Part shown: in pieces, positions 1 to 12,200 of the stretch
Position numbering within the stretch: position 1 is the first letter of the stretch
Layout: each line of letters begins with the position of its first letter
Assembly: GCA_007449985.2 (NCBI GenBank)
Contig: VIIQ02000656.1
Coordinates: forward strand, 160,903 to 224,902
DNA: 64,000 bases
DNA from: Desmodesmus armatus
Lineage: Eukaryota > Chlorophyta > Chlorophyceae > Sphaeropleales > Scenedesmaceae
Direction: 5' to 3'
The notes under the pieces: generated by a model
Databases searched by the model: none
What the model saw: only the letters and a program-made list of their open reading frames with translations
What the model was told of the DNA's origin: nothing
Translations under genes and position numbers: made by a program

Positions 1-3000
1 CGAGCCCTGCTGCACTGCCTGTACCTGCTGGAGCTGTTCCCAGTGGGAAGTTTGATGCGAAGTCTGTGGTAGGGTTTAAGCTGCCTCCTGGGGTGTTGGT
101 GACACTGTTAGTAACACTGTTAGTAACACTGTTAGTAACAGAAGCAACTGCCATAGTGTCAATGTGGTGGGGCAGCGCGAGCATCAGCAGCTGCGAGAGC
201 GGTGTGGCAGCTGCTGTCATTGACTGCGTTGACCAAGACAGGCTGTAGCTAGCAGTCCCGGCGGCTGAGTTTGACCAAGCTTTGACCGAGCCTCCGACTG
301 GCACTGCATCGACATAGATGTCGAGCATGGCTTCTATCTTAGCTGCCCCTGCTGCCCCGGTATTAGGAACCCAGGCCGTCCTCAGACTGCCGCTGAACTT
401 CCCGCCAAAACTGGGGTCTGTCGCAGAAATTTGAACGCTGCCAGCTGACAGGGTATAGCTGATGGGCCTTGAACCCCAGAGCAGGAAGGTGTGGGTGCCC
501 TCCCCGCCCGGCACGCCGCCAACTACCACTCGAAGTTTGTTGGGAGCTGTTTGGGTGACGCTGTTGATCACACCCCCTCCGTTTCCGGGACCGCGCAGTA
601 CTGGTTGTGCTGGGAAGGGCACCTAGCAGTCAAACCAATACAAAGCCACAAAAAAGCCAAACCAAATTCAAGACGTGAAAAGAACAGAATAGGACATGTG
701 AAAGAGTGTGTGTGAGGGAGACACATGAAAGAATGTGTGAGAGGGAGACATGTGGTATCTCAATTGATGGCTCCCATTTGAACGGCATTGCGCGTATGAC
801 TGTTCTGCTGTTGCACGCCTCCACAGTGCCACCCTGGATGCACTCGTTGTCTGCAGGGTCAAGCTTGCTGTTTGGCTTTCTCCAAAAGTCAACACAAACG
901 CCTTCAAGGTTGTCCTGTTTGCAGGTACCCCGTCTCATTACTGTTGCAGACTGGATGAGACAGAAAGCACGTACCTGCGCGGTGATGTAGGGGCTGCCCT
1001 TGACCAATGGCAGCCGCAGTCTGGCGCTCTGTGGGCTGCTGTCTGCTGAATAGTCCATGGTAAGGCTCAGCGTGTCCCAGTTTGCTGCTGTAACAGCGGG
1101 AGACGGGGCGCTCTGAATCTCACGGAGTGTCAGCTGCAGCATCCAAGAGGCAGGGACAGCACAAAGGCAGGGGTAGTTACACTACATGTGAACTTGTACG
1201 GGGTGTTCAGCCTCAGCTTGAACCATGTACTACTGGTTAGTAACTGTAAGTAACAGTAACAGTGAACACAAAAGCAGCAACATCAAACAGGTGTGCATGG
1301 AGATGCACTGGCTGACATCTCTACAATAGCTTTGATGCTGCTGCCACAGCGATCTTGATCTCACGGAGTGTCAGCTGCGGAATGTACAGGACAGGCGCAA
1401 AGAACAAGCACACACAGACTTAGGGAGGTTAACAGCACTGTAAGTGTGGCCCGCTCCCACGCAAAAGTCAGGTCCATGCACTCAGCGCACTGCACCGCGC
1501 CCCAGCCCAACCCACAACCAAACAGTACGAGCTTTTGCACAACAGTATGCCATACACCTCTTATCCCTCGTGAACCCCACACCATGCACCTGCAACGCAG
1601 CGGTGAGATACCGTCATAACCACGGTGGTCTGCATGTGACACTCGCGCACCACACTACACATAACTATGTTGACAGGACCAACACCACCCTACACACCTG
1701 CAGCTCTGGCCAGGTAGCCATAATGACGCCTCCCTCATTGTCTCCTGTGTAGAAGGGCTTGCAGAACCACATACCCCGGTCGACAGCGGCAGTGTTTGGA
1801 CTGGGGGGACCCCTGATACGTATGTGGTAGGAAAACACCTGCAAGCGTCGCAGGCGCCACGGGAACAACGGGGCGAAACACGCAGGCAGAGCTGTAAGCA
1901 ACATATGTGCACGGGTTCAAGCACAAGTGAGGGCGAGAGGCGACACCAACAGTCAATGTCATATCACACGCAATTATTAAGGCGTCAAGCCTGTTGTACC
2001 CGAAATCGCAGCACAGCATCACCTGACAAGTCGTTTGTGTCCCCGGAGGGATAGTGGGGATGCACACTAGATTTCCCTGAGGTGAGGTTGTGAGACCCAG
2101 CATGACATCCGTAGAGCATGCATGTTGGGAGCCGTCACTCACAGCCCGCCTCCCCCCAAACACACACGCCGCGTTTCTGAGAAACACCCATCCCCACATC
2201 CATCCCCCCACTCCACCCCCCTCCATTGACCTGGCCCCCAGTACTGCACATCCACCGTCTCTCAGCGGCCCCGCCCCTCCCACTCTCCCCCGGGGAGGCT
2301 CATCCCCCCCTCCATTATACCCCCCATATCCCCCCCCCCCACCACCACCACCACGACCACACCCACCTGCACTGGATCTTCACCGTACGTGGGGCTGTTG
2401 GAAGGTCCACCCCACATGATGTTGGTCCACCTGCAGGGAGCATCAGAAGCAGCCAGGGTCCCAACGAACATGATGACACATGAGCGGTGCAGGCGAGCAT
2501 TGGTGTGCACAGCCTCTGTAGGCACTTTGCCTCACATGGCTCAATAAAGTTTGTGCAGCAGCTTGTATCTGTCGGTGTGGCCAGCCAATGAGCTTGTGCC
2601 CCCCCCCCCCCCGTTGCTGACAAAAAAGCAGAGGACCTGTTGATGGAAACATGCCGTACCGCTGCACCCAATCGCAAGGTGTGCTGGGTTTGCAGCATGA
2701 GGCATCTGCTCTGAGGCTGCTGGCTCCTCAGGGACATGCATGGTGTGGCTGCCACAGCTGCTGCAGCATGCAGATGTACATAGTGCGCACAGGAAGCTGA
2801 ACCCGATCCAAATACATTGTGCAAGTGCATGTGCAGTGCTGTCTGTGACCAGCATGGCATGCTGACAACAGCACAGCAACACTGCACACGCACATTGTTC
2901 CATGACTAATTACATCCTGTGCAACGTGGCTGTAATCTTGGATACTATATAGAGGCTCTAGCAGCGCTGCTGTGAGCAAAGCCAGCATGCCCCTGTCATC

Positions 3001-5180
3001 TCACCAAGCTGAAGTTGGCACAGGCCTTGACAGCAGCCCATTCACATCTTGAGAGGGAGCTGGCATCCTGATCAGTCGTGTCGTCTTCGTATTATCGAAA
3101 CGAGCAAATGGCGGAATGCTGTTACTGGCTGCTGCCAAGGTCCCAGGAACAGGGGCCACAGGGTTGCCCAGGATACTGTCTGGTGTGTTGCACATGTCTG
3201 TGATGTTGGATGGAGGCTGTGGAACTGCAGAGCGGGGAGGCAACAAGGTAACAAGGACTTAGTGGTGACTAGTTGATGCTGCTGTTGCACCATTGATGGG
3301 CTGATCAATAGCGTTGGGGTTTGACGTGATCAAGTGCAGATCACCAACATGACAAGGTGCACCTTGTGCCATCGTCGCGACAAAAACAACAGATCAGAAC
3401 ACTTGATATTTATTTCATTGTTTGTACACCATTCAGGGCAATTCTGCTGGCGAAACAAGCTTGTGCGGAAGAAACTCTTTTAGTGTACTGCAGGTGTACC
3501 GTACGTGAAGGAGGAGCCTGGAACGAACATGAGATAGTACGACAAATGGCACCTCGCCTGGGCTTGGCGAAGGAGAGGTGATTGGGGCTGGAGGTGTGAG
3601 CGGCGAAGGAGATGGGGAAGGGGATGGCACAGTGGGTGGGGGTGTCCTGGTGATGCTGCACTGCCCAGATGGCTCTGCTCCTGACATGAGCTGTGTGCCT
3701 GTTGGGCACCTGTAGATGGTCAGGCTGTAGCATGCTGGGGGCTGGGTGGCTGTGGCGTTGCTCCAGCAGGTGCACAGGTTCTGAGCCTCACACACTGCAG
3801 AGAGCAGCAGACAGACAAGTGTGCAGGTCGTTGAGCCTCACATACTGCAAGGACGGAGCGTCCGTCGACGGTCGACATGGAATTATCTTCTACGCAAGAT
3901 TATGAAGAACATGCAAAGAACACTCAGCATGCCAATTGAGCCAAGTGCAGGTCAGGACAAGCGAGGCACTACAGCTCCCATCCTGCCAGCAACGGTTGCA
4001 CTGTGCTGCAAGACAGGAACAGCGGCCCACTGGGGCAGGGGATGCTTTTTGCCAGATGCCACAGTGACAGATAGGGTTGGCTGTTGTCACTGATACGTTT
4101 GGGTGACATTAAGCGGGTCTGCCCGGAGGCTGGATGCGGGGAAGCGGGGAAGGTTGTGGGGTGCGAGTTTCATGGATTTTGAGGCTTTCAGGCTGTCGGG
4201 AGTGAGTCGGGTTGGGGGTGGCTGTTGAACCCGATGTTGGGTTTCCATGCAATGCAGTTCAACATCATGTTGGCAACATCATCCAGTCCAACATCAACCA
4301 CCGGGCTCACGTGGGGCGGGACGCAGGTTGATGGTGGGAGGTGCCGGGGAGGGTGAGGGAGAGGGGCTGGGGGAGGGAGAGGGGCGTGGTGCGGGGCTGG
4401 GTGAAGGAGAGGGCCGGGGTGATGGGGATGGTGGGGGTGTCCTGGTGATGCTGCACTGCCCAGAGGGCTCTGGTCCTGCCAGGAGTTGTGTGCCTGTTGG
4501 GCACCTGTAGATGGTCAGGCTGTAGCATGCTGGGGGCTGGGTGGCTGTGGTGTTGCTCCAGCAGGTGCACAGGTTCTGGGCCTCACACACTGCAAGCACA
4601 CGGACAGTCAACATGGTGCCTTCAAGCCTGAAAACATGACTATCAAAAATACTCAGCATGCCGCAGTCGGATTGAGCAGTAGGTGTGTGAAACATTCTGC
4701 GCATGGCATGAAGCGCCCCTGGCCCCAGGTGTGACACCAGGTGTGTGCATGCACACAGCAGTCAGCCGCTGCTGCTGCAGCACAGTGCAGCCGCAGACAG
4801 GGTCGCCACCACTCTCATACTGCGTTGCACTGTGCTACCAGACATGAACTCCTGCCCACTGGGCCAGGGGATGGTTTCTGTCAGATAACACAGTGACTGG
4901 TTGCAACGCAGTTTTCCATCAACCAGTACGCCAGCAGATGCGGCATCAACCAGCGGGCTTACCTGGGGCGGGACGCAGGTTGAGTGTGGGATGTGCCGGG
5001 AAGGGTGAAGGAGAGGGCCATGGTGCGGGGCTGGGGGAGGGTGCTGCAGGGGGGCGGGGTGATGGGGATGGTGGGGGTGTCCTGGTGATGCTGCACTGCC
5101 CAGAGGGCTCTGGTCCTGCCAGGAGTTGTGTGCCTGTTGGGCACCTGGAGATGGTCAGGCTGTAGCACGCTGGGGGCTGG
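1..5180 (-). CDS. GH81 endo-1,3-beta-glucanase with Cys-rich, Pro-Ser-linked N-terminal modules (partial, 3' end beyond window)
   Basis: Probably a secreted hydrolase cutting beta-1,3-glucan. Proposed exons, read right to left: 5180(uncertain)-4963, 4589-4311, 3794 to about 3560, 3224-3005, 2430-2367, 1838-1698, 1133-975 and 622 to past base 1. GH81 signatures seen: PVPTSAWWTNIMWGGP across the 3005/2430 junction, LPLVKGSPYITAQ at the end of the 1133-975 exon, and LLMLALPHH at about 160-185. The catalytic residues would lie past the window edge. Upstream are three related modules: a Cys-rich segment (CTCWSN, PPACYSL, RCPTGTQL) followed by a Pro-Ser/Pro-Arg linker. The third module lacks its first half, where a foldback sequence sits. 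Joined phases agree from 3224 to 622. The donor after the 3794 exon, the 5' end and any signal peptide are unresolved. Family call is firm; the N-terminal architecture is inferred. Confidence 0.85.
105..143 (-). repeat. 12-bp tandem repeat coding for S-V-T-N units inside the GH81 gene
   Basis: About three to four copies of a 12-bp unit (gttagtaacact on the plus strand). Read on the minus strand in the GH81 frame they give repeated Ser-Val-Thr-Asn, just after the conserved LLMLALPHH segment. The length is a multiple of three, so the frame stays open. This is a low-complexity insertion in a surface loop, and likely length-polymorphic. Confidence 0.8.
1355..1415 (-). repeat. Intronic copy of the 5' edge of the GH81 exon at 1133-975
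   Basis: The stretch around 1358-1385 repeats tctcacggagtgtcagctgc from 1117-1136, the acceptor and first codons of the GH81 exon. Similarity continues weakly into the flanking intron. It lies upstream in transcription order, so it is a decoy acceptor region. Confidence 0.75.
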
Positions 5181-5186
5181 TGACTT

Positions 5187-5290
5187 CCGGCACCTTCAGT
5201 GTGTAAAAGTGTGACGTCGAAGCAGCGGAAGGTGCCCAAAGTCAGCGGAAGGTGCCCAAAGTCACACTGAAGGTGCCGGAACCAGTGACT
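5187..5290. mobile_element. Small foldback (MITE-like) sequence at the edge of the third Cys-rich module
   Basis: The ends are inverted: ttccggcaccttcagtgtg near 5195-5213 is matched by cacactgaaggtgccggaa near 5263-5281, and the similarity extends outward to GTGACT/AGTGAC-like ends. The interior holds two direct copies of agcggaaggtgcccaaagtc. The element starts exactly where the third Cys-rich module stops matching the other two, so insertion or rearrangement at that module is the simplest reading. No target-site duplication was confirmed. Confidence 0.6.
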
Positions 5291-5299
5291 TTGGGCTCG

Positions 5300-6249
5300 A
5301 CCCACTCTTTCTGTTCAGACTCAAGCCCAAAGAGTTGCACGTGGCAAGACTCACCTTTTCACCACTTTGCATGCCTCATGCATTCACGCACCCTGCCTGT
5401 CTGACAAGTTTCAGGACACGGCCAACCCGGCCAACCACTGTGCTGTCCACACGGATCATCGCTCGGGTCAAATCCCAGGCAGCTGGGACCGCTTTAGGGG
5501 GGGTGTTTCAGGAGTGACCACCAGGTTCCAGTACAGGATCCCACAGCCCCCAACAGCGGCGTTCTTTCAATGACCCACCCTCCTTTCAATCACGAGTGAG
5601 GTGTGTTGTGCATTTGCCTTGTCCTGCGTTGCCTGTGTCAATCCTTGCTGGGCAGGCAACTTCTGCTCTCAGTACGCTCGTGAAGTACTCCTTATGTACA
5701 GACTTGCTCAATGCTTCAAACTAGACATGAGAGCACACATGTGCACACCTACTCCACCTCGCCTCCAACTACCAACACCACATCAGTGGGGATACACCAC
5801 AGGATCCCACACACACGCACATAACATACGTCTTGGACACTGCGCAGAACCCACCATCAAGCTGTCTATCTCCTTGCTGAAATAGACCGCTGCCCAGTGT
5901 AGACCACTAAACAAGCCCCGAGTACAACACCTTAGCCGACGCAGCCCCCAAAACAGTATGAGGTAAGGGCATCCTATACAGCAACATTCTGTATGCTGCT
6001 GATGGCTGCGCGTCATTCAACCATGAGTGCAAGACATGGAGACAGAGCAACAGACTGCGTGTACCCTTGTCCCCATCCAGGCACAACCTGCTGCCTGTTG
6101 CATTTCAGCCCCGTCAGACACTGGATGATCTCAACAAACAGGTGTCCATGCAGCAAGGCCTCCTGCTGCTGTTGCTTGACTGCAGCAACATGTGCCACTG
6201 CTGCTGCCACTGCCACCACCACTGCTGCCACTGCCACTGCTGCTGCGGC
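5300..6249. other. Interval between the GH81 and AP-1 sigma genes
   Basis: I see no convincing coding exon here. It should hold the 5' end of the GH81 gene (signal peptide exon and promoter) and the 3' UTR of the AP-1 sigma gene, since both are on the minus strand. A stretch rich in TGCCAC/CACTGC triplets at 6180-6248 lies just past the sigma stop codon. Confidence 0.4.
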
Positions 6250-7435
6250 TCATGGTCCTGTGTCACCATCCCCCAAGCCCTCTTTCTCCTGCTCCACCAT
6301 CTGGTCCTGCGCCTCGATCATGCGCGCCACTGTGCGCTTGCTGGGCTCCTGCAGCTCACCTGCACAGCTCAGCAAAGCACAGCACAGCGACAACGAACAA
6401 AGCACAGCAGTGGCACAACACAAACATCAGCATGGCATAGCACAACCCAGCATGCACATGTGTAGAACACTGTGCGCTGACAGAGGTCCAACATAAGATG
6501 ATGCAGGGTGCGACAGCCTGCTGCAGTGGCGACACTGCTGAAGTGGCTTGATCAGGAGTGGCTTGAAGATGGGGCAACAGTGAGTGTGTAGCGCAAACGG
6601 GAAGCACACCAGCAGCATCGTCAAAGCAGCAGGTGTCATGGCAGATGTGTCGCTCAGCGTCTCAAAACATTTGTTGAGCTGTGTAGTGCCAATCACTTGC
6701 TGCTGAGTAATATTGGTCATAGCCGTGCAGGAGTCAGAAAATGTAAAGCATAACGTAAGCTACTACTGCTGTCATGCTGCGCACCACCCGTGCTGACCCC
6801 CTCCACAGTGATACCACACCTCACCCAGCCCACCTGCTAACAACACCTCATCAAGGATGTAGTAGGCCTTGTGGAAGTTGAATATCAAGTCCAGCTCACA
6901 CACGTTGCCAAAGTAGCTGTCCAAGCACTCCACAAAGTGGTGTATCTGCTCCAGCACGAGCAGCTCGTTGTCTGCAGGGTCCACTCCGCACAGGAAATAC
7001 AAACTGGCATACCGCTTGTACACCAGCTTGATGTTCTTCCAGTCAACGAAGTTGCAGAGCTTCAGGGGGCGGGACAGCACCAGGGGTGTGGTCTCCTTGA
7101 CCACGCGTGCCCGCTCTTTTTGACTATATGTGGAGTACCACTTGGCGAGCCGGACCTTGCCTTGCCGGCTCATGAGTATGAAGAAGTGAATCTGCAAGCA
7201 TCGAAGGTGTGCAATGAGTGTGTCTGCAGCATGCAGCTTGCTGCATGCAGCCTCTTTCTGCAGTTCGCCAACTTGATGGTGTGAGCTGTGCTGGCTGGTC
7301 TGGGCTGGTCAAGCTCTGCTGTTCTGCAGCTGGGGATGGCGAACGTGCTCCAAACACATGCTAGAAGGCAACACATATACAAGCTGTATCCATCAACGAG
7401 CAAATGATGCTCAAGCACTTCCTGCTGCTTACCAT
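6250..7435 (-). CDS. AP1S: AP-1 clathrin adaptor complex, sigma (small) subunit
   Basis: Small subunit of the AP-1 adaptor, which sorts cargo into clathrin vesicles at the trans-Golgi and endosomes. Coding exons: 7435-7433 (ATG only), 7191-6834 and 6359-6250, total 471 bp giving 156 aa, the normal sigma length. The longin-like core is almost complete: IHFFILMSRQGKVRL, VYKRYASLYFLCG and ELDLIFNFHKAYYILDE, then the C-terminal helix ELQEPSKRTVARMIEAQDQ. The start was chosen because the conserved Met precedes IHF. The sequence before IHF is an intron end (gcag), and ATG followed directly by gtaagc lies at 7435, so the first coding exon is one codon. Phases agree at both junctions. Sigma-1 fits better than sigma-2 or -3. 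Confidence 0.93.
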
Positions 7436-8800
7436 GATTCCTGCTGCGCCCTACTGCACCCCGCTGGCCCGACTGCACCCAGACCTAGGGGCTGCAAAGG
7501 CACCCGTCAAAGCATGCAAGCGTGGGTGTGATAAGCGTGACGACAGACGGGTCAGCTAAGTGAAAGCAGCAGTGGATTGAGTGGGTGAATTGGACTGCTG
7601 ATCAAGCAGAGTCTGACTGAGTGAGAAGGACAGGTGTTATTGGTGTCAAAGATCAGCTGTTTATCCAAGCTTGAAACATCACTATGCTTAGCTTTGCTGC
7701 TGCTAGACGAAACTGGATGCCTTGATCCGTGGTCCGAAGACGAAAGACGAACTCAATATCGGTTTTATCCGGAAGACGGAAGACGAACTCAATCCGTTTC
7801 ACCTAATACATGTCCTGCAACATTATCACAAAGGTAGGTAGGCTGCTTCACGCTGCTGAGCAGACGCTTCTGGGACACAATGAAACATTGGAGTGCTGGG
7901 CAGATCATGAGGCAACCATCTGCTGCAGCACTGTCCATCTGTGGACCCCGTCACCGCGTGGCATCATCAGGTCAGCTGAAACCTAGCTGTCCTTGGCCCA
8001 CAACCGCAGGCCTTCCACCACTGTCTGCAGCAACACCTGGGGGATTGTCAAGCACAAGCTGCCTCACGCCTTGTTGACACCAGCTGCAGGACCAGTCGAT
8101 GCAGAGGGCGTCTTACGGTGACCAAAACAAACAACATCCAGACCCAGGTCATGCTGGTGCACAAAAGTGGCAAACCAACCCATAGATACACGATGTCCTG
8201 TGGAGCACGCGGCCCCCGAAAACCCGCCAAAACACCTGGCTTCCTACCAGCTGCTGCCCCTGCATACTGCACACCCCCCAAGCTCCTGCCGCCCCAGCTG
8301 AGAGACATATATTGAAATAAAGCCTGAGTGAGCCACCGCTGCCGTCGCTGCGGCCATATCTGCTGATAACTCAGTGTGAAAACTTGACAGCCAGTGATGG
8401 CTTGGGCACGTTCTTCGCATCTGCAAGCAGCAGCAGGGCAGCCGCACCAACACAGGCAGTCAGAACAGTTCAAGCTGGATGTGTAACTTTCACACACCTC
8501 AGTTTGGTATGTGTGACCCAACAACACATTCCGTTTGGGTTGGGGTCAAATCAAGGGTTGACTGCACATGCCTGCTCGGGGGTTGAAGCGTGACCAGGGT
8601 CTGTAGGTTCTTGCATCACCCACCTACCCACTAACCCAATTTCCCACCCACTCATCCACTTGCAACCACCCCACCACCCACCCACCCACTTGCACCCACC
8701 CACTCACTCACTCTTTCACCCACCACCTACAATTCTTGCAAAGCCCCCACGGACACCGCCAGACCATCCAAGCAGCACACCAGCAAAGCAACACCACTCA
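7436..8800. other. Interval upstream of AP-1 sigma and downstream of the SET gene
   Basis: It contains the probable promoter and 5' UTR of the sigma gene. At 7735-7800 a unit of about 35 bp is repeated in tandem (gaagacgaactcaat occurs in both copies). An open frame on the minus strand at 8048-8527 resembles nothing I know and has no clear splice context. From about 8610 to 8720 the plus strand is CCCACC-rich. No gene is supported. Confidence 0.45.
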
Positions 8801-9204
8801 CCACCATTTTGCTGGTGAGGCTGTGCCTAGGGCCCCCGGCAGCTCCGTCCACCTGATTGCTGTGAGCATGTGGCCAGCCACTGGGAACCCCCCCTCCCCC
8901 CCATGGTTGAACAAAAGCAGCAGCACCCGCTTACCTAGGCATGGTGCGCAGGTGGTGACTTCATCCACCCACCACCCACCCACCCACCCACCCACCCACC
9001 CACCCACCTCTACACAAAGCCTCATCGGACATTGGGCGCCGGGCAGTTCGGTCCGCCGAATTTCTGTGTGTGCGGCCAGCCATGGGGAGCCCCCCCCCCC
9101 CCCCCGGTACAAAACAGCAACACCTGCTTCCTGATGACTGTGTGGGTGGCCAGCCAGTGTACCCCCCCCCCCAGCGCCATCAACAAAGCAGCAGCCCTGC
9201 TCAC
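8801..9204 (-). repeat. Diverged tandem copies of the 3' part of the SET gene
   Basis: The segment ctaggcatggtgcgcaggtg occurs at 8935-8954 and again at 9206-9225. Each copy carries the end of the same coding exon (minus-strand TTCAPCLG) and its donor. Between and beyond them a second motif recurs in three diverging forms near 8855-8895, 9050-9095 and 9145-9180 (plus strand GGCCAGCCA followed by a C run). A run of CCCA repeats fills 8970-9008. The true last exon and stop of the SET gene lie somewhere here, but I cannot place them. Confidence 0.7.
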
Positions 9205-12200
9205 CTAGGCATGGTGCGCAGGTGGTGACCTCATCCACGCAGCCCTGCAAGATACTCTTCTCTATCTTGGTGAGCCGCGCTGCAATCTTCTGACGGGGGG
9301 TGGCAGCTGGATCGTCAACAATCTCAAGGTCCCTCCACAGCGGATGCCTGCAGCACAGCACAGCACAGCACAGCACAGCACAGCACAGCACAGCACAGCA
9401 CAGCACAGCACAGCACAGCGTGTGGTCGGAGGCACGTCGCATTAGGGACAACGACAGCAGACCCCTCAGCGTACTTCACAACACCTATGGGTGGCCATGT
9501 AGCCACAAATGCCCAGGTTTGCTGACTGTGCCTGACCACACACGCCCCTCAACCCTCCCGAGCAGATGCCACGCTATCCAATTCTTGATGAAAAAGAGAC
9601 AATATGACACCAATACCAACATTGCAGGGGATTAACCCTCTTCCCCGGCACTAGCCAGCGAGCAGATCTGCTCATGGGGGCTTTCACATGATACACGAGA
9701 TTGCATCCCCAGCCTAGCGCTCACTTGTATCCTGCCAGTCGCTGCTGCAGGTGTGCTGCCAGCTGGCAGGCCACCACCTGGTCCAGTTCACTGTCAAAGC
9801 CAGGGGCATTCTCCTCCAACGCCACCTGCAGGACACACACAGATGCCACATCTAAAATGAGGAAAACACAGTCCAGCGGTCCAGCGACAATGTGTTGCAT
9901 TGACGGCATGAGCACCACCCGCTGTCTGTTGCCTTGACGCTCGTCAGTGTGGCCATGGCGCTGATACTTCCAGCACAGTGCAGTAACCAGCATATGCATT
10001 TGGGGTACGTAGGCCCAGCTTGGAATTGCTGAGGGAGCCAGAGCCAGACCCTCATGGCGCAAAGCCAATGGGAGTATCCTATACCGTGTAGGGTACAAGG
10101 GGTGAATCCATATCTTTCATTCTTTCTTTTTCTTACAAGTCTTACCTTGTGCACCTGTTCAGGTGTGGTTGAGAAAGCCAGCCGCAGGTATGGCAGCAGC
10201 AAGGGGGGCAGGGGCTGCGAGCGCTTGAGGTCAAAGGTCTGCATGGTGGACAGGTTGACCTCCTGCAAAACACAACACAATGACGTCAGAACAAACGCAC
10301 ACCCCTTGAAGTACATATAAACAGAAAATCCTGCTGACAACCTTGCAGTGACTGCAAATGCATGTATATGTCACCAAGAACCTGTACTGTAAGTCGCAAG
10401 TGTGAGGCAACGGCACGAAGTTAGTGGTCACACCTGTAGGATGCCCCGCTTGAGTTTGTAGTGTGGGTCATTGCTGGGAAGTGTGATCGTCAGCTGCAGC
10501 TTGTCATAGGGGTTGGACTCGTCCACAATGCCGTAGTTGATAAGGAGACGGGTGTTGGGCTGGGGGCCGCACCAAGCATACACTGGGTCACCTGTGCATG
10601 TCGGGGGTTGGGGCAGGCCAGGCGATCAACACTGTCAGGGCAGGGTCCGCAGCTGACCACAATCTTGCAAAGCCAAACGTTGTGTCTGTTGGGGGGTGTA
10701 AGGGGAGGCTTTAATGAGGTAAAGCTGCAGCTTCAAGTCAAAGATGTTGGGCTCGTCCTCAATGCTGTAGTTCATGAGTGGGTGGGTATTGGACCAGGCA
10801 TACAACAGGTCACCTGTGCGCACATCACGATGGTCGGTCTTCCATGGTTTGACAGAGACAGTGATTGCAAGCATGCTGCAGGACAGCGCACATGACAACA
10901 CAGCCCCCCCTCCCCCCCCCAATCACCAAAACAACAACATACACCCACAAAGGCGGCCCACCTTTTTGGTAGTCCCTGTCAACCACCAACTCCACTGCTT
11001 GGCTGGCTGGGTTGTACTTGAAGGTGGCCTGCAGCAGAGGGACAACCAGCAAGGCAGGGCCATTTGTACAACACGTACTAGTACACAATTACACTTACAG
11101 TAATAGGCTCAGCAAAAGCTGAGCAACCCACAAGGGAGCCAGAGGCTCATGGGGGATGCATCAATCACATGTACAGCCAGAACAAACACTCAACCACAGG
11201 CACAGCAAGTGCAAGCTTTCAAGTAGGTATATCCACTGCAGATGTACAAGAACCGCAGGGACACACAACCTTTTGAGATACATCATGTGTTACGCAAAGT
11301 CTGGGAATGGCCAGAACCTTGATACCATGTACACCCCTTAGGTGCACTGAGTATCCTCAGATACACAAATATCAGTGTGGTGGTACAATGGTCTTGTTCC
11401 ACCACACTGATACTTGCGCATCTAGGGATTCAGAGCACTCCCGAGGGGTGTTACATGATCGTGTCTTCTTCATTCACCATTGGACTAGTCTAAACCCTAA
11501 ACCCTAACCCTAAACCCTAGCCTGGTCACAAAGTACCTGGTCAAACATGACACCCGCTTACATTGGCTGATGTGCGACAGCAATGGACTCCGGAGCGAGG
11601 GGCTTGCAAGCATTTCCAGGTGTGGCACCATGTTCTATGTGTCGTCACTACTACCCCTGCTCCTGCCAACCCCCGGCAGTGAACTGTGACCCCTGCGCCC
11701 CCCCCCCCCCACACACACACACACCGCCCTGTTTCAAATGTGGCATCATTGGAGGCCTGAGGGGCTTGCAAACAAGCATTCAGGTCATGAGTTTATTTTG
11801 ACCTATGATTATATGAGCATCCGATGAGAGAAATCGCCCGACAGGTCTTCAAATGGTGTCGCATGACTGTTATGAGTCGTCACTAGCAACCCCGCTCCTC
11901 CATGCCCTTGCGATAAACTGTGACCCCCCCCCCCCCAGGCAGCCCTGTTTACACAAGGAAGGAAGGAAGACCAGCTTACCTTGGCTGTGCTGCTGTATGA
12001 CAGCAGTGGAGGGCCGAGGGGCACTAGGGCGAAGCGGCGCGCCAGCGGGACACCCTGCACAAGCACGGGCGGCAGTAATCAGTGGGTTACAGTGCAATGC
12101 TTCTGTTGGGGGCCGAGGCTCGATGCACGAGGGGGCAAGAAGCTCCCTTGACCTGATGTTCTTATACGCCCTGTGCCAGCAAGACATCAAGGATCAGCAA

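Noticed and set aside
1735..2283. Long minus-strand open frame (182 codons) between GH81 exons
   Set aside because: Only the 1838-1698 part, in another frame, fits GH81 phase. A segment reading LGLTTSPQGNLVCIPTIPPG near 2028-2105 ends at a possible donor, but skipping it gives a better family fit.
6013..6496. Open frames overlapping the AP-1 sigma 3' end
   Set aside because: They are low-complexity TGC/CAC readings of the 3' UTR and opposite strand; the sigma frame explains the region.
8048..8527. 159-codon minus-strand open frame
   Set aside because: Cys/Trp-rich without family resemblance, low-quality context, probably chance.
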